A model generated the notes under the pieces. The model had not been told where the DNA came from. It worked only from the letters and a program-made list of their open reading frames with translations, and did no database searches. From assembly GCF_041081105.1 (NCBI RefSeq), contig NZ_CP163528.1, positions 1,860,001 to 1,924,000 on the forward strand: DNA of 64,000 nucleotides, given 5' to 3'. Source of the stretch: Promicromonospora sp. Populi. GTDB taxonomy: Bacteria > Actinomycetota > Actinomycetes > Actinomycetales > Cellulomonadaceae. A program made the translations under genes and the position numbers. This document shows positions 35,411 through 43,941 of this stretch, one piece after another; the stretch's first letter is position 1; every line of letters begins with the position of its first letter.

Positions 35411-35591
35411 GCGCGCCCCGGGCCGTGATGATGCCCGGAAGGGACCCCGCGGGACGTGACTCATTCCGCACCCGGGGCGCGCATCGCGGCTGTTCAGGAC
35501 ACCCACCTGAGTCGTGTCAGAACGATGCTCGCGGACGGCGGCACGCGCGGGTGCGAGGATCAGCTGGACCACCGCGACAGCAGGAGGATGT

Positions 35592-36749
35592 GTGAGCCAC
35601 GCCACCCCCGGCACTCCCAGTACCCCCGGCCGGGTGCACCTCGACAACGGCGGGCGCGCACCGTGGCACCCGCTCGCCCGGCAGGCGTTCGAGCAGGCCC
35701 TCGCCGACGGCTGGGCCGACCCGCGCCGGTTGCACGCCGAGGGCCGGCGCGCCGCCCGCCTGCTGGACGGCGCCCGCGAGGCGGTCGCCGCCGCGCTCGG
35801 CGCGCGGACCCAGGAGGTGCACTTCACTCCGGGACACACGGCCTCGCTCCACGCGGCGGTCGCCTCGGCCACCGCCGCCCGGCGCCGGGCCGGCGCTGGC
35901 GTCGTCGTCAGCGGGGTCGAGCGCGCCGCGGTCCTGCACGCGGCCGACGTCGCCGGCGAGCGCCGCACAGCGGAAGTGGACCGGCTCGGCCGGGTCGACG
36001 CCGACACCATGTCCGCCGCCGTCCGGGCGCCGGGTGTCGCTCTCGCTGCGCTCCAGCACGCCAACGGCGAGGTGGGCACAATCCAGCCTGTCGAGGCGGT
36101 GCACGACGCCGCCCGCGCGGCCGGAGTCCCCCTGCTGGTCGACGCCGGGGCGAGCGTCGGGCACGTCGCGGTACCCGAGACCTGGGACCTCCTGGCCGCC
36201 GACCCCGCCGACTGGGGCGGCCCCGCGGGGGTCGGGGTGCTCGCCGCCCGGCAGCGGGTCCGCACCGCGCCCGTCGGGCCCCAGGACGAGGACCCGTGGG
36301 CGCCGGGCGGCGTGAGCGTGCCGCTCGCGTTCGCCGCGGCGGTGGCGCTGCAGGCCGTCGAGGCCGACCGCGTGGCGCAGGAGTCCCGGCGCCGGGCGCT
36401 CGTGGAGCGGGTGCGGGCCCAGGTGGCACGGATCCCCGACGTCGAGGTGGTGGGCGACCCGGAGGGCCGGCTTCCCCACGTGGCCACGTTCTCGTTCCTC
36501 TACGTGGACGGCGAGGCGCTCGTGACGGAGCTGGACCAGCACGGGTTCGCGGTCGGGTCGGGCTCGGCGTGCACCGCGAGCACGCTGGAGCCCTCGCACG
36601 TGCTGGCGGCGATGGGGGTGCTCACGCACGGCAACGTACGGATCGCCCTGGACCGGACGACCACTGCCGAGGAGGTGGACCGCTTCTGCGCGGTCCTGCC
36701 CGACGCCGTGGCCCGGGTGCGCGAGATGCTCGGGGTGGGCGGGCTGTGA
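35592..36749 (+). CDS. Cysteine-desulfurase-like protein lacking the PLP-binding lysine
   Basis: 385-residue class V aminotransferase fold. Compared with the family pattern, three PLP contacts are changed: the stacking His of V-E-H is Arg111 (GVERAAVLHAA), the Gln of DAAQS is Ala187 (DAGAS), and the Schiff-base Lys of HK(W)GGP is Asp207 (PADWGGPAGVG). The mobile-loop Cys327 (GSGSACTAS) is kept, as is ANGEVGT. It therefore cannot be a normal desulfurase but might still accept or relay sulfur. It overlaps tusA by GTGA; streptomycetes, from memory, have a fused desulfurase-TusA with intact Lys. GTG 35592 follows AGGAGG by 4 nt. Divergent from ctaC. Confidence 0.88.
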   Translation: MSHATPGTPSTPGRVHLDNGGRAPWHPLARQAFEQALADGWADPRRLHAEGRRAARLLDGAREAVAAALGARTQEVHFTPGHTASLHAAVASATAARRRAGAGVVVSGVERAAVLHAADVAGERRTAEVDRLGRVDADTMSAAVRAPGVALAALQHANGEVGTIQPVEAVHDAARAAGVPLLVDAGASVGHVAVPETWDLLAADPADWGGPAGVGVLAARQRVRTAPVGPQDEDPWAPGGVSVPLAFAAAVALQAVEADRVAQESRRRALVERVRAQVARIPDVEVVGDPEGRLPHVATFSFLYVDGEALVTELDQHGFAVGSGSACTASTLEPSHVLAAMGVLTHGNVRIALDRTTTAEEVDRFCAVLPDAVARVREMLGVGGL

Positions 36750-36964
36750 CGCTGGTGGACGCTCGCGGGCTGCGCTGCCCGCTGCCCGTGATCCGGCTCG
36801 CGGCGGCCGCGAAGGGCCTGCCCGCCGGCACGGAGCTGACCGTGCTGTCGACCGACCCCGCCGCCAAGCTCGACGTGCCGGCGTGGTGCCGCATGCGCGG
36901 CCACGAGCACGTCGCGACCGTCGAGGACGAGGACGGCTGGGCGGTCACGGTCCGCCTCCACTGA
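36746..36964 (+). CDS. tusA: TusA-family sulfurtransferase
   Basis: 72-residue sulfur-relay protein; the CPxP motif is CPLP with persulfide-carrying Cys11 (ARGLRCPLPVIRL). TusA proteins pass persulfide sulfur from a desulfurase to tRNA thiolation or cofactor pathways. GTG 36746 overlaps the stop of the desulfurase-like gene (GTGA), strongly suggesting the two proteins work together. Residues LSTDPAAKLDVPAWCRMRGH form the rest of the fold. Confidence 0.88.
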   Translation: MTLVDARGLRCPLPVIRLAAAAKGLPAGTELTVLSTDPAAKLDVPAWCRMRGHEHVATVEDEDGWAVTVRLH

Positions 36965-36986
36965 CGACAACTTCACCGACGACAGA

Positions 36987-37018
36987 CGGGCCGGTCACCC
37001 GTAAAGGTGACCGGCCCG
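36987..37018. terminator. Bidirectional terminator between tusA and erpA
   Basis: Perfect 13-bp stem cgggccggtcacc (36987-36999) with ggtgaccggcccg (37006-37018), 6-nt loop cgtaaa, between convergent stops at 36964 and 37047. Confidence 0.9.
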
Positions 37019-37046
37019 CCGTCGTACAGCCGAATTCAGGCTTCGA

Positions 37047-37400
37047 TCAGGAGAACGACCCGCCGCAAGCGCACGCGCTGCCTGCGTTCGGGTTGTCGAT
37101 CGTGAAGCCCTGCTGCTCGATGGTGTCCTTGAAGTCGATGGTCGCGCCGTCGAGGTAGGGCACGCTCATCTTGTCCACGACGACCTCTACGCCGTCGTAG
37201 TCGCGCAGCGCGTCGCCGTCGAGCACCCGCTCGTCGAAGTAGAGCTGATAGATCAGCCCGGAGCAGCCACCAGGCTGCACCGCTACGCGGAGGCGCAGGT
37301 CGTCGCGGCCCTCCTGCTCGAGCAGGCTACGGACCTTGCCCGCGGCGACGTCCGTGACGGTGACGCCGTGGGTACCGATGTCCGTGGTGGTGTCGGTCAT
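37047..37400 (-). CDS. erpA: A-type iron-sulfur carrier protein (ErpA/IscA)
   Basis: 117-residue Fe-S cluster carrier with the three conserved cysteines, Cys46 (GGCSGL), Cys110 and Cys112 (ACACGGSF). Delivers clusters to apo-proteins; NadA and LipA encoded nearby are plausible clients. ATG 37400 has GGGAGATG upstream. Homologous to Rv2204c, in the same syntenic block. The upstream gap holds a direct repeat gtctgttc (37470-37477 and 37488-37495), perhaps a regulator site. Confidence 0.92.
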   Translation of the reverse strand: MTDTTTDIGTHGVTVTDVAAGKVRSLLEQEGRDDLRLRVAVQPGGCSGLIYQLYFDERVLDGDALRDYDGVEVVVDKMSVPYLDGATIDFKDTIEQQGFTIDNPNAGSACACGGSFS

Positions 37401-37542
37401 GTCATCTCCCGATCGTGTTCGACATACCGGTAGTCGATGTCTCAGCGGTGCCAACCCATCGATCGGCCCGTCTGTTCCCGTGTACCGGTCTGTTCTCAAA
37501 GCGTACGCCCAAGCAACGCCCGTGCCCATCACCGTCCGGGGT

Positions 37543-38121
37543 TCAGCGCGTCCAGCCGGGCGTCCAGGTCCGGGCTATGCGGGCGACGTCGCCGTCGGTC
37601 ACCTCGTGCACCCCGCTGAGGCCCGCAGTCGACCACTCGCGCCTGCTCACCTCGCTGCGGCCGGTGATCACGACGACGGGCACGGCGTGCGGTGCGGCGG
37701 CCGCGGCAGCCTCCACCACCACCCCGCGGTGCAGGCCTTCGCCGTCGAGCCGCGTGACGTACGCCACTACGACGTCGGCGCCTGCGGCGGCCTCCGCCAG
37801 CGCCGCGCCCTCGGCGCGGGGCAGGGCGGACGACGCGGGCCCAGGCGCACTCGGGCCCGGGTGCGCGGGCCCGGCATCCTGCGGCCCGACGGCGTCCGGG
37901 CGGCCCACGGGGATCGCCGCACCGGCCAGCAGCACGCCCCCGCCGCTCGGCGCGTGGCCCAGCGCAGGCCCCGGTCCGACCGCGGACACCCCGACGGCGC
38001 CAGGGACCCGGACCGCGCGCGTCTCGGTCGCGGTGTGGGGCGCGGCGTCGCGCCACGCGGAGGCGAGTCGCTCGGCGTCGGGCAGGGTCTCGGCTAGCAG
38101 CAGCACGTGCACACCAGGCAT
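37543..38121 (-). CDS. Small glycerate-kinase-like protein
   Basis: 192 residues. The C-terminal part (VVVAYVTRLDGEGLHRGVVV, VPVVVITGRSEVSRREW, GLSGVHEV) looks like the C-terminal domain of GlxK-type glycerate kinases, but the protein is about half their length and the rest is a Gly/Pro/Ala-rich middle. It may be a degenerate relative with another role. ATG 38121 (MPGVHVLLLAE) is preferred over the 38178 extension. Divergent from nadA with 49 bp between starts. Confidence 0.65.
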   Translation of the reverse strand: MPGVHVLLLAETLPDAERLASAWRDAAPHTATETRAVRVPGAVGVSAVGPGPALGHAPSGGGVLLAGAAIPVGRPDAVGPQDAGPAHPGPSAPGPASSALPRAEGAALAEAAAGADVVVAYVTRLDGEGLHRGVVVEAAAAAAPHAVPVVVITGRSEVSRREWSTAGLSGVHEVTDGDVARIARTWTPGWTR

Positions 38122-38170
38122 CGTGGCACGTCCTGACTGCGTGTCACCACCGCGTGTCATCATGGGGAGC

Positions 38171-39388
38171 GTGAGCACTCTGCTGGCTGAACTCTCCGGT
38201 TTCTCCGAGCCCGCGTCGTCCCCGCTGCTGCTGCTCGGTCAGGGCCGTGACCTGGCCTCCGAGCGCGGTGTGGAGTGTGTGGGCGACCTGCCCGCGCCGA
38301 GCGACCCGAACCTCGTCGAACGGGCCCGCGTCGCACGGGCCGCCCTGGGCAGCCGGGCGTTTGTGCTGGGGCACCACTACCAGCGGGACGAGGTCATCAA
38401 CTTCGCCGACGTCACCGGCGACTCCTTCAAGCTCGCGCGCGAGGCAGCTGCCCGGCCCGAGGCCGAGTTCATCCTGTTCTGCGGCGTGCACTTCATGGCC
38501 GAGAGCGCGGACATCCTGACCTCGCCCCAGCAGCAGGTGGTGCTGCCCGACCTCGCGGCGGGCTGTTCAATGGCGGACATGGCGGCGATCGGCCAGGTCG
38601 AGGAGGCCTGGGCGGTGCTGCAGGACGTGGGCATCGCGGACTCGACGGTCCCCGTCACCTACATGAACTCGTCGGCCGCCATCAAGGCGTTCACCGGGCG
38701 GCACGGCGGCACCGTGTGCACGTCCTCCAACGCGGAGGTCGCGCTGCGCTGGGCCTTCGAGAAGGCGGGCGGCACCGACGACGTCGCGGCGGGCACCGGG
38801 AAGGTGCTGTTCCTCCCCGACCAGCACCTGGGCCGCAACACCGCGGTGCTGGAGCTCGGGCTGTCCCTGGACGACTGCGTGATCTTCGACCCGCGCAAGC
38901 CGAACGGCGGGCTGACCGACCAGGAGCTGCGCGACGCCCGGATGATCCTGTGGCGCGGCCACTGCTCGGTGCACGGACGCTTCTCGGAGCAGAACGTCAC
39001 GGACATCCGCGCCGCGGTGCCGGGCATCAACGTGATGGTGCACCCCGAGTGCAAGCACGAGGTGGTCACGGCCGCCGACTACGTGGGCTCCACCGAATAC
39101 ATCATCAAGCAGCTGGACGCGGCCGAGCCGGGTTCCTCGTGGGCGATCGGCACCGAGCTCAACCTGGTGCGCCGGGTCGCAGCGGCGCACCCGGACAAGA
39201 ACGTGCACTACCTCGACTCCACCGTGTGCTTCTGCTCGACCATGAACCGCATCGACCTACCCCACCTGGTGTGGGCCATGGAGTCCCTCGTGGAGGGCCG
39301 TGTGGTGAACCGGATAGTCGTGGACGCCGATGACGCGCACTGGGCCCGCGTGGCGCTCGACCAGATGCTGGCCCTTCCCGGAATCTGA
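38171..39388 (+). CDS. nadA: Quinolinate synthase
   Basis: 405-residue [4Fe-4S] enzyme condensing iminoaspartate and dihydroxyacetone phosphate to quinolinate for NAD. Signatures: LGHHYQRDEVINFAD, FCGVHFMAESADIL (first cluster Cys), GCSMADMA, VTYMNSSAAIKA, CTSSNA, WRGHCSVHGRF, MVHPECKHEV and TVCFCSTMN. Length is the long form common in actinobacteria. GTG 38171 lies 7 nt after CATCAT, a -10-like box; ATG 38162 (adds MGS) is possible. nadB and nadC are not in the window. Confidence 0.95.
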   Translation: MSTLLAELSGFSEPASSPLLLLGQGRDLASERGVECVGDLPAPSDPNLVERARVARAALGSRAFVLGHHYQRDEVINFADVTGDSFKLAREAAARPEAEFILFCGVHFMAESADILTSPQQQVVLPDLAAGCSMADMAAIGQVEEAWAVLQDVGIADSTVPVTYMNSSAAIKAFTGRHGGTVCTSSNAEVALRWAFEKAGGTDDVAAGTGKVLFLPDQHLGRNTAVLELGLSLDDCVIFDPRKPNGGLTDQELRDARMILWRGHCSVHGRFSEQNVTDIRAAVPGINVMVHPECKHEVVTAADYVGSTEYIIKQLDAAEPGSSWAIGTELNLVRRVAAAHPDKNVHYLDSTVCFCSTMNRIDLPHLVWAMESLVEGRVVNRIVVDADDAHWARVALDQMLALPGI

Positions 39389-39402
39389 ACGGGTGTGAGC
39401 GT

Positions 39403-39996
39403 GTGAGCGGCAACGGCGGGCTGCGCATCGGGATCTTTGTCTTCGACGGGGCGGAGGAGCTCGACGTCGTCGGGCCCTTCGAGGTGTTCGCGGAGTGGGG
39501 CTCCCACTCGCAGGAGCTGCGGCCGACGGTGAGCACCTTCTCCTGGGACGGCTCGGGCGTGCGGCTCGCGAAGGGGCTGCGGATCCTGCCGGCACACGGC
39601 GCGGACGACGTCGGGCCGCTGCACGTGCTGGTCTATCCGGGCGGGATGGGTGCCCGGCCCCTGCTGGCCCAGCCCGGCCACCTCGAGTGGCTGCGCCAGA
39701 TCCGCAAGCAGACCCCGATCATGGCCAGCGTCTGCACCGGCGCCCTGCCGCTCGCCGCCGCCGGCCTCCTGGCCGGGCGGCCCGCCACCACGCACCACAG
39801 CCACTACGACGAGCTGACCGACCTGGACCCGAGCATCCTCGTGGACACCGAGGCGCGGTACGTGGACGACGGCGACGTGGTCACCTCCGCGGGTGTGTCG
39901 GCGGGGATCGACATGGCGCTGCACCTCGTCGAACGGCTCGAGTCGGCGGCGGTGGCCAGGTCGGTGCGCAACGAGATCCAGCACCAGCCCCGCTGA
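39403..39996 (+). CDS. DJ-1/PfpI-family protein
   Basis: 197 residues of the DJ-1/PfpI fold, closest in layout to the isonitrile-hydratase/AraC-N-terminal subgroup: GIFVFDGAEELDVVGPFEVF start, YPGGMG and nucleophile-elbow Cys111 in ASVCTGALPLA, then TTHHSHYDEL. Function may be hydratase, glyoxalase-like or binding; not decided by sequence. GTG 39403 starts 14 nt after nadA, so it is probably co-transcribed. Confidence 0.85.
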   Translation: MSGNGGLRIGIFVFDGAEELDVVGPFEVFAEWGSHSQELRPTVSTFSWDGSGVRLAKGLRILPAHGADDVGPLHVLVYPGGMGARPLLAQPGHLEWLRQIRKQTPIMASVCTGALPLAAAGLLAGRPATTHHSHYDELTDLDPSILVDTEARYVDDGDVVTSAGVSAGIDMALHLVERLESAAVARSVRNEIQHQPR

Positions 39997-40043
39997 CCAG
40001 ACAGGTATCTGATACTTCCGGTTCTCGGTATAACCTTCACTCC

Positions 40044-40640
40044 ATGGCTCGCATGTTCCAGCTCACCTGGACCGGACTCTTCCCCCGCAAGGCCCGCCCC
40101 GGACAGTCCCTGTTCGACCCGTCCGTCACCCGGATGCGGGTAGCGCTCCAGGACCTCGACTCCAACCTGCACGTCAACAACGGCACGTACCTGCAGATGA
40201 TGGACGTTGCCCGGAACAACCAGATCGCCGATCTCGGCATGTTCTCGATCGCCCGCACGAAGGGCTGGGCGCCGGTGGTCGCGGCGTCGACCGTGAAGTA
40301 CCGCCGGTCCCTGCGGCCGTTCGAGCGGTTCGAGATCACCAGCCGCATCCTGGGCTGGGACGAGCGCATGTTCTACATGGAGCAGGTGTTCACGCGCGAC
40401 GGCTTGCTCTACGCGCGCGGGATCATCGCGAGCCGCTTCCTGGACCGCCAGAACAACCGCATCTCGCCACTGGACGTGGTGCAGGAGGTCACCGGCGACA
40501 ACGTCCCGTCCCCGGACCTCCCCGCCGACGTAGCGGCGTGGGCCCGGGCCATGGACATAGCTCCGCGCCAGCCCTCGACGGCCCCCTCTTCGAGTCCTAG
40601 GTTTCTTCGCTTTGAGCCCCCTCAAAGCGAAGAAACCTAG
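40044..40640 (+). CDS. Acyl-CoA thioesterase-like hot-dog protein
   Basis: 198 residues with a single 4HBT-type hot-dog domain: LQDLDSNLHVNNGTYLQMMD holds the catalytic Asp region, and the fold runs to about residue 150. Probably hydrolyses an acyl-CoA thioester. ATG 40044 is 7 nt after TAACCT (40031-40036), leaderless. The last 18 residues (181-198) are encoded by the palindrome at 40585-40652, and the stop TAG is in its 3' arm, so the original C-terminus was probably replaced or extended by that element. Confidence 0.85.
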   Translation: MARMFQLTWTGLFPRKARPGQSLFDPSVTRMRVALQDLDSNLHVNNGTYLQMMDVARNNQIADLGMFSIARTKGWAPVVAASTVKYRRSLRPFERFEITSRILGWDERMFYMEQVFTRDGLLYARGIIASRFLDRQNNRISPLDVVQEVTGDNVPSPDLPADVAAWARAMDIAPRQPSTAPSSSPRFLRFEPPQSEET

Positions 40641-40652
40641 GGCTCGAAGAGG
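40585..40652. terminator. Long hairpin (32-bp stem) overlapping the thioesterase 3' end
   Basis: Arms 40585-40616 and 40621-40652 are complementary over 32 positions with a single T-G mismatch (40595/40642), loop cccc. It lies between convergent genes, 12 bp from the stop of the M20 peptidase, and contains the thioesterase stop codon. Confidence 0.8.
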
Positions 40653-40663
40653 CAGCCGAGGAG

Positions 40664-42043
40664 TTAGAGGCCCTCCGCGATCTTCGTCAGAAGCAGGGCC
40701 TCCGCCAGGACTACCTTCTGCAGCTCGCCCAGGTGGACCGACTCGTTTGCGCCGTGGGCGCGCGAGTCCGGGTCCTCGACGCCCGTGACGAGGATCGCCG
40801 CGTCGGGGTAGACCTCGAGCAGGTCCGCGATGAACGGGATGGACCCGCCCACGCCGACGTCGACGGGCGCGGTGCCCCACGCCTCGGTGAACGCCGCACG
40901 CGCCGCTCGCATCGCGGCGGTGTCGCCCGGGGCGAGGAACGGCTTGCCCTGCTCGCCGTTGCGCCAGGTGACCTGCGCGCCGAACGGCGCGTGCTTCGCC
41001 ACGTGCGCGGCCAGCGCCGCGTCGGCCGCGACCGGGTCCTGGCCGGGCGCGAGGCGCAGCGAGATCTTCGCGGTGCAGCTCGGCGCGATCGTGTTGGAGG
41101 CCTCGGCCACCGAGGTCACGTCCATGCCGATCACGGACAGCGCGGGCTTGGCCCACAGCCGCCCGGCGAGCGAGCCGGTGCCGGTGAGCGCCACGCCGTC
41201 GAGCAGCGAGGAGTCAGACCGGTAGGCCGCCTCGTCGTAGTCCACCTCCGGTTCGGGCGCGGTGACCAGGCCGTCGATGGCAACGCTGCCGGCCTCGTCG
41301 TGGAACGTCGCCACGAGCCGGGACATCAGGGTGACGGCGTCCAGCATCGCGCCGCCGTACATGCCGGAGTGCACGGCATGCTCCAGGACGTTCAGCTCGA
41401 TGAAACCGTCGACCAGGCCGCGCAGCGACGTCGTCAGGGCGGGTACGCCCACCTTCCAGTTCGTGGAGTCGGCGACGACTATGACGTCGGCCGCGAGCAG
41501 GTCGCGGTGCGCCTCCAGGAACGCGCGGAACGACGGCGACCCCGACTCCTCCTCACCCTCGAGGAAGACGGTGACGCCGACGGGCAGGTCAGCGCCGTCG
41601 GGCAGGCCGAGCGCCCGCAGGGCACCCAGGTGGGCGACGATGCCCGCCTTGTCGTCGGCCGCGCCGCGGCCGAAGAGGCGCTCCCCCACCAGGGTGGGCT
41701 CGAACGGGGTGGTGTCCCACGTCGCGGGGTCGCCCGGCGGCTGCACGTCGTGGTGCGCGTAGAGCAGGACGGTCGGCGCGCCCTCGGGCGCGGGCCGGCG
41801 GGCGACGACGGCGGGCGCGCCCGGCGTGCCGTCGGGGCGCGGAGCGGAGAGGATCTGGACTTCGGGCAGGCCCGCGTCGCGCAGGAGCTGCGCGGTGGCA
41901 GCGGCGCTGGTGGCGACGTGCGCCTGGTCGAAGGCGGGGGCCGAGACGCTCGGGATGCGCACGAGCGCTTCGAGGTCGGCCTGCAGGGCGGGGAAGAGCT
42001 CGGCGACGCGGGCGCGGAGGGCCGCTGATGTATCGGTGGTCAC
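40664..42043 (-). CDS. M20-family dipeptidase
   Basis: 459-residue zinc exo-/dipeptidase. Metal-binding and catalytic regions: YAHHDVQPP, GRGAADDKAGIVAHL, LEGEEESGSPSF, IVVADSTNW, and the C-terminal SRAHGANESVHL. Length fits the CNDP-like/PepV group acting on short peptides. GTG 42043 is 6 nt after TAACGT (complement of 42050-42055), no Shine-Dalgarno: leaderless. Divergent from the DUF3043 gene, also leaderless, with 56 bp between starts. Confidence 0.93.
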   Translation of the reverse strand: MTTDTSAALRARVAELFPALQADLEALVRIPSVSAPAFDQAHVATSAAATAQLLRDAGLPEVQILSAPRPDGTPGAPAVVARRPAPEGAPTVLLYAHHDVQPPGDPATWDTTPFEPTLVGERLFGRGAADDKAGIVAHLGALRALGLPDGADLPVGVTVFLEGEEESGSPSFRAFLEAHRDLLAADVIVVADSTNWKVGVPALTTSLRGLVDGFIELNVLEHAVHSGMYGGAMLDAVTLMSRLVATFHDEAGSVAIDGLVTAPEPEVDYDEAAYRSDSSLLDGVALTGTGSLAGRLWAKPALSVIGMDVTSVAEASNTIAPSCTAKISLRLAPGQDPVAADAALAAHVAKHAPFGAQVTWRNGEQGKPFLAPGDTAAMRAARAAFTEAWGTAPVDVGVGGSIPFIADLLEVYPDAAILVTGVEDPDSRAHGANESVHLGELQKVVLAEALLLTKIAEGL

Positions 42044-42099
42044 CGCCCCACGTTAACGGCTCGCAGCGGGGCACTGCCGCGAGCGATTAGGCTGGGGCG

Positions 42100-42708
42100 G
42101 TGTTCTCCCGCAGCAAGACCTCGACCCCCGACGGCGTGACCCCCGTGGGTGACTCCCCCGACGAGGTGACCGCGGCGTCCGAGGCCGCCGCCAAGAAGGG
42201 CCGGCCCACGCCGAAGCGCAACGTCGCGCAGGCCGCGAACAAGCGCCCGCTCGTCCCGGACGACCGCAAGGCTGCACGCAAGGCGCAGCGCGAGAAGTCG
42301 CGCGTCGACCGCGAGCGCGCCTACCAGGCGATGCAGACCGGCGACGAGAAGTACATGCCGGCCAAGGACAAGGGCCCGGTCCGCCGGTACGTGCGCGACT
42401 TAGTGGACGCGCGCTGGAACCTGGGCGAGTTCTTCCTGCCCGTCGCGTTCATCTTCCTGTTCGCGACGTTCTTCACCACGCAGTACCCGGACCTCAGCAT
42501 CGTCGTGATGCTCGGCCTGTACGGGTTCCTGTTCCTGACGATCATCGACGTGTGGCTGCTCTGGCGGTCGCTGAAGAAGCGGCTGACCGCCAAGTTCGGC
42601 GAGGTCCCGCGCGGGCTCCTGCTGTACACGATCACGCGCGCCTACCAGCTGCGCCGCTCGCGTCTCCCGAAGCCGATGAACAAGAAGCGCGGCGTCTACC
42701 CGGAGTAG
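42100..42708 (+). CDS. DUF3043 membrane protein
   Basis: 202-residue actinobacterial membrane protein. A basic, Ala/Lys/Arg-rich N-terminal half (AAKKGRPTPKRN, KAARKAQREKSRVDRERAYQ) precedes PVRRYVRDLVDARWNLGEF and two helices (LPVAFIFLFATFF and IVVMLGLYGFLFLTIIDVWLL). Function unknown; in mycobacteria I recall a DUF3043 protein in the same syntenic block. GTG 42100 is 6 nt after TAGGCT (42088-42093), leaderless. Confidence 0.85.
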   Translation: MFSRSKTSTPDGVTPVGDSPDEVTAASEAAAKKGRPTPKRNVAQAANKRPLVPDDRKAARKAQREKSRVDRERAYQAMQTGDEKYMPAKDKGPVRRYVRDLVDARWNLGEFFLPVAFIFLFATFFTTQYPDLSIVVMLGLYGFLFLTIIDVWLLWRSLKKRLTAKFGEVPRGLLLYTITRAYQLRRSRLPKPMNKKRGVYPE

Positions 42709-42752
42709 CCCGGCTCCCGGGGAACTCGGGTGCGACGCCCGGCTCCCGGGGC

Positions 42753-42829
42753 GACACTACGAATCCGAGGTCGGTTGCTCTGCGTAGACGTTGTCTACTG
42801 ACAGCAACCGACCTCGGATTTGTAGTGTC
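42753..42829. terminator. Long hairpin with a nested hairpin loop
   Basis: Arms 42753-42779 and 42803-42829 pair over 27 positions with one G-T mismatch; the 23-nt loop contains a second perfect hairpin, gtagac (42784-42789) with gtctac (42793-42798). Located between the convergent DUF3043 and aldo/keto reductase genes. Confidence 0.8.
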
Positions 42830-42874
42830 ACCCGCCAGTCCCGCTCCAAAGAGCTACCCGCAGACCAGACCAGA

Positions 42875-43888
42875 TCAGGCCGGGCGGGTCTTCGGCATGC
42901 CCTCCTGGGTCTTGGCCGGGTTGCGTTCGATGACGCCGTCGAGGGCCTCGTCGATCTGCTTCATCAGCTCGGCGGGGATGGTCACACCCGACGCCTTGAC
43001 GTTCTCCGCGACCTGCTCCGGGCGCGAGGCGCCCACGAGGGCCGCCGCCACGTTGTCGTTCTGCAGCACCCACGCGACGGCGAGCTGCGCCATCGTCAGG
43101 TCCAGCTCGGCGGCGACCGGCTTGAGGTTCTGCACGGCGGTCAGCGTCTCGTCGCTCATGAAGCGCTTGATCGTCTGTGCACCACCGTTCTCGTCCGTGG
43201 CCCGCGAGCCGGCCTGCGCCGGCTGCCCCGGCAGGTACTTGCCGGACAACACACCCTGGGCCATGGGCGACCACACGATCTGCGAGACGCCGGCCTCCTT
43301 CGAGGCGGGCACCACCTCGTCCTCGATGACGCGCCACAGCATCGAGTACTGCGGCTGCGACGATATGAGCTGGAAGCCGAGCTCCTTGGCCAGGGCGGCG
43401 CCCTCGCGGATCTGGTCGGCGGTCCACTCGGAGACGCCGATGTAGAGGGCCTTGCCCTGGCGGACGATGTCGGCGAACGCCTGCATCGTCTCCTCTAGCG
43501 GGGTCTCCACGTCGTACCGGTGGGCCTGGTACAGGTCGACGTAGTCGGTGCCGAGGCGGGTCAGGGAGCCGTTGATGGACTCCATGATGTGCTTGCGCGA
43601 CAGGCCGGTGTCGTTGGGGCCCTTGGGCCCGGTGGGCCAGTAGACCTTCGTGAAGATCTCCACGGAGGCGCGGCGCTCGCCCTTCAGCGCGTCGCCGAGC
43701 ACCTGCTCCGCAGCGGTGTTCGCGTACGCGTCCGCGGTGTCGAACGTGGTGATGCCGGCGTCGAGGGCGGCGCGGACACAGGCCGCGGCGACGTCGTTCT
43801 CCACCTGCGAGGCATGGGTGAGCCAGTTGCCGTAGGTGATCTCCGAGATCTTGAGACCACTGTTGCCGAGGTACCGGAAGTTGACCAT
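42875..43888 (-). CDS. Aldo/keto reductase (Kv-beta/YghZ-like)
   Basis: 337-residue NADPH-dependent oxidoreductase. Catalytic tetrad regions: FDTADAYAN (Asp, Tyr), EIFTKVYWP (Lys), LYQAHRYD (His); cofactor region PMAQGVLSGKY and GASRPEQVAEN. Similar to the AKR with KCNAB-type sequence; substrate unknown. ATG 43888 lies 6 nt after TAGGGT (complement of 43895-43900), again leaderless. Confidence 0.92.
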   Translation of the reverse strand: MVNFRYLGNSGLKISEITYGNWLTHASQVENDVAAACVRAALDAGITTFDTADAYANTAAEQVLGDALKGERRASVEIFTKVYWPTGPKGPNDTGLSRKHIMESINGSLTRLGTDYVDLYQAHRYDVETPLEETMQAFADIVRQGKALYIGVSEWTADQIREGAALAKELGFQLISSQPQYSMLWRVIEDEVVPASKEAGVSQIVWSPMAQGVLSGKYLPGQPAQAGSRATDENGGAQTIKRFMSDETLTAVQNLKPVAAELDLTMAQLAVAWVLQNDNVAAALVGASRPEQVAENVKASGVTIPAELMKQIDEALDGVIERNPAKTQEGMPKTRPA

Positions 43889-43941
43889 GTGGACACCCTA
43901 TGACAATTCATCGAATCGAATCGAGAGCCGGCTTCCGCTCG

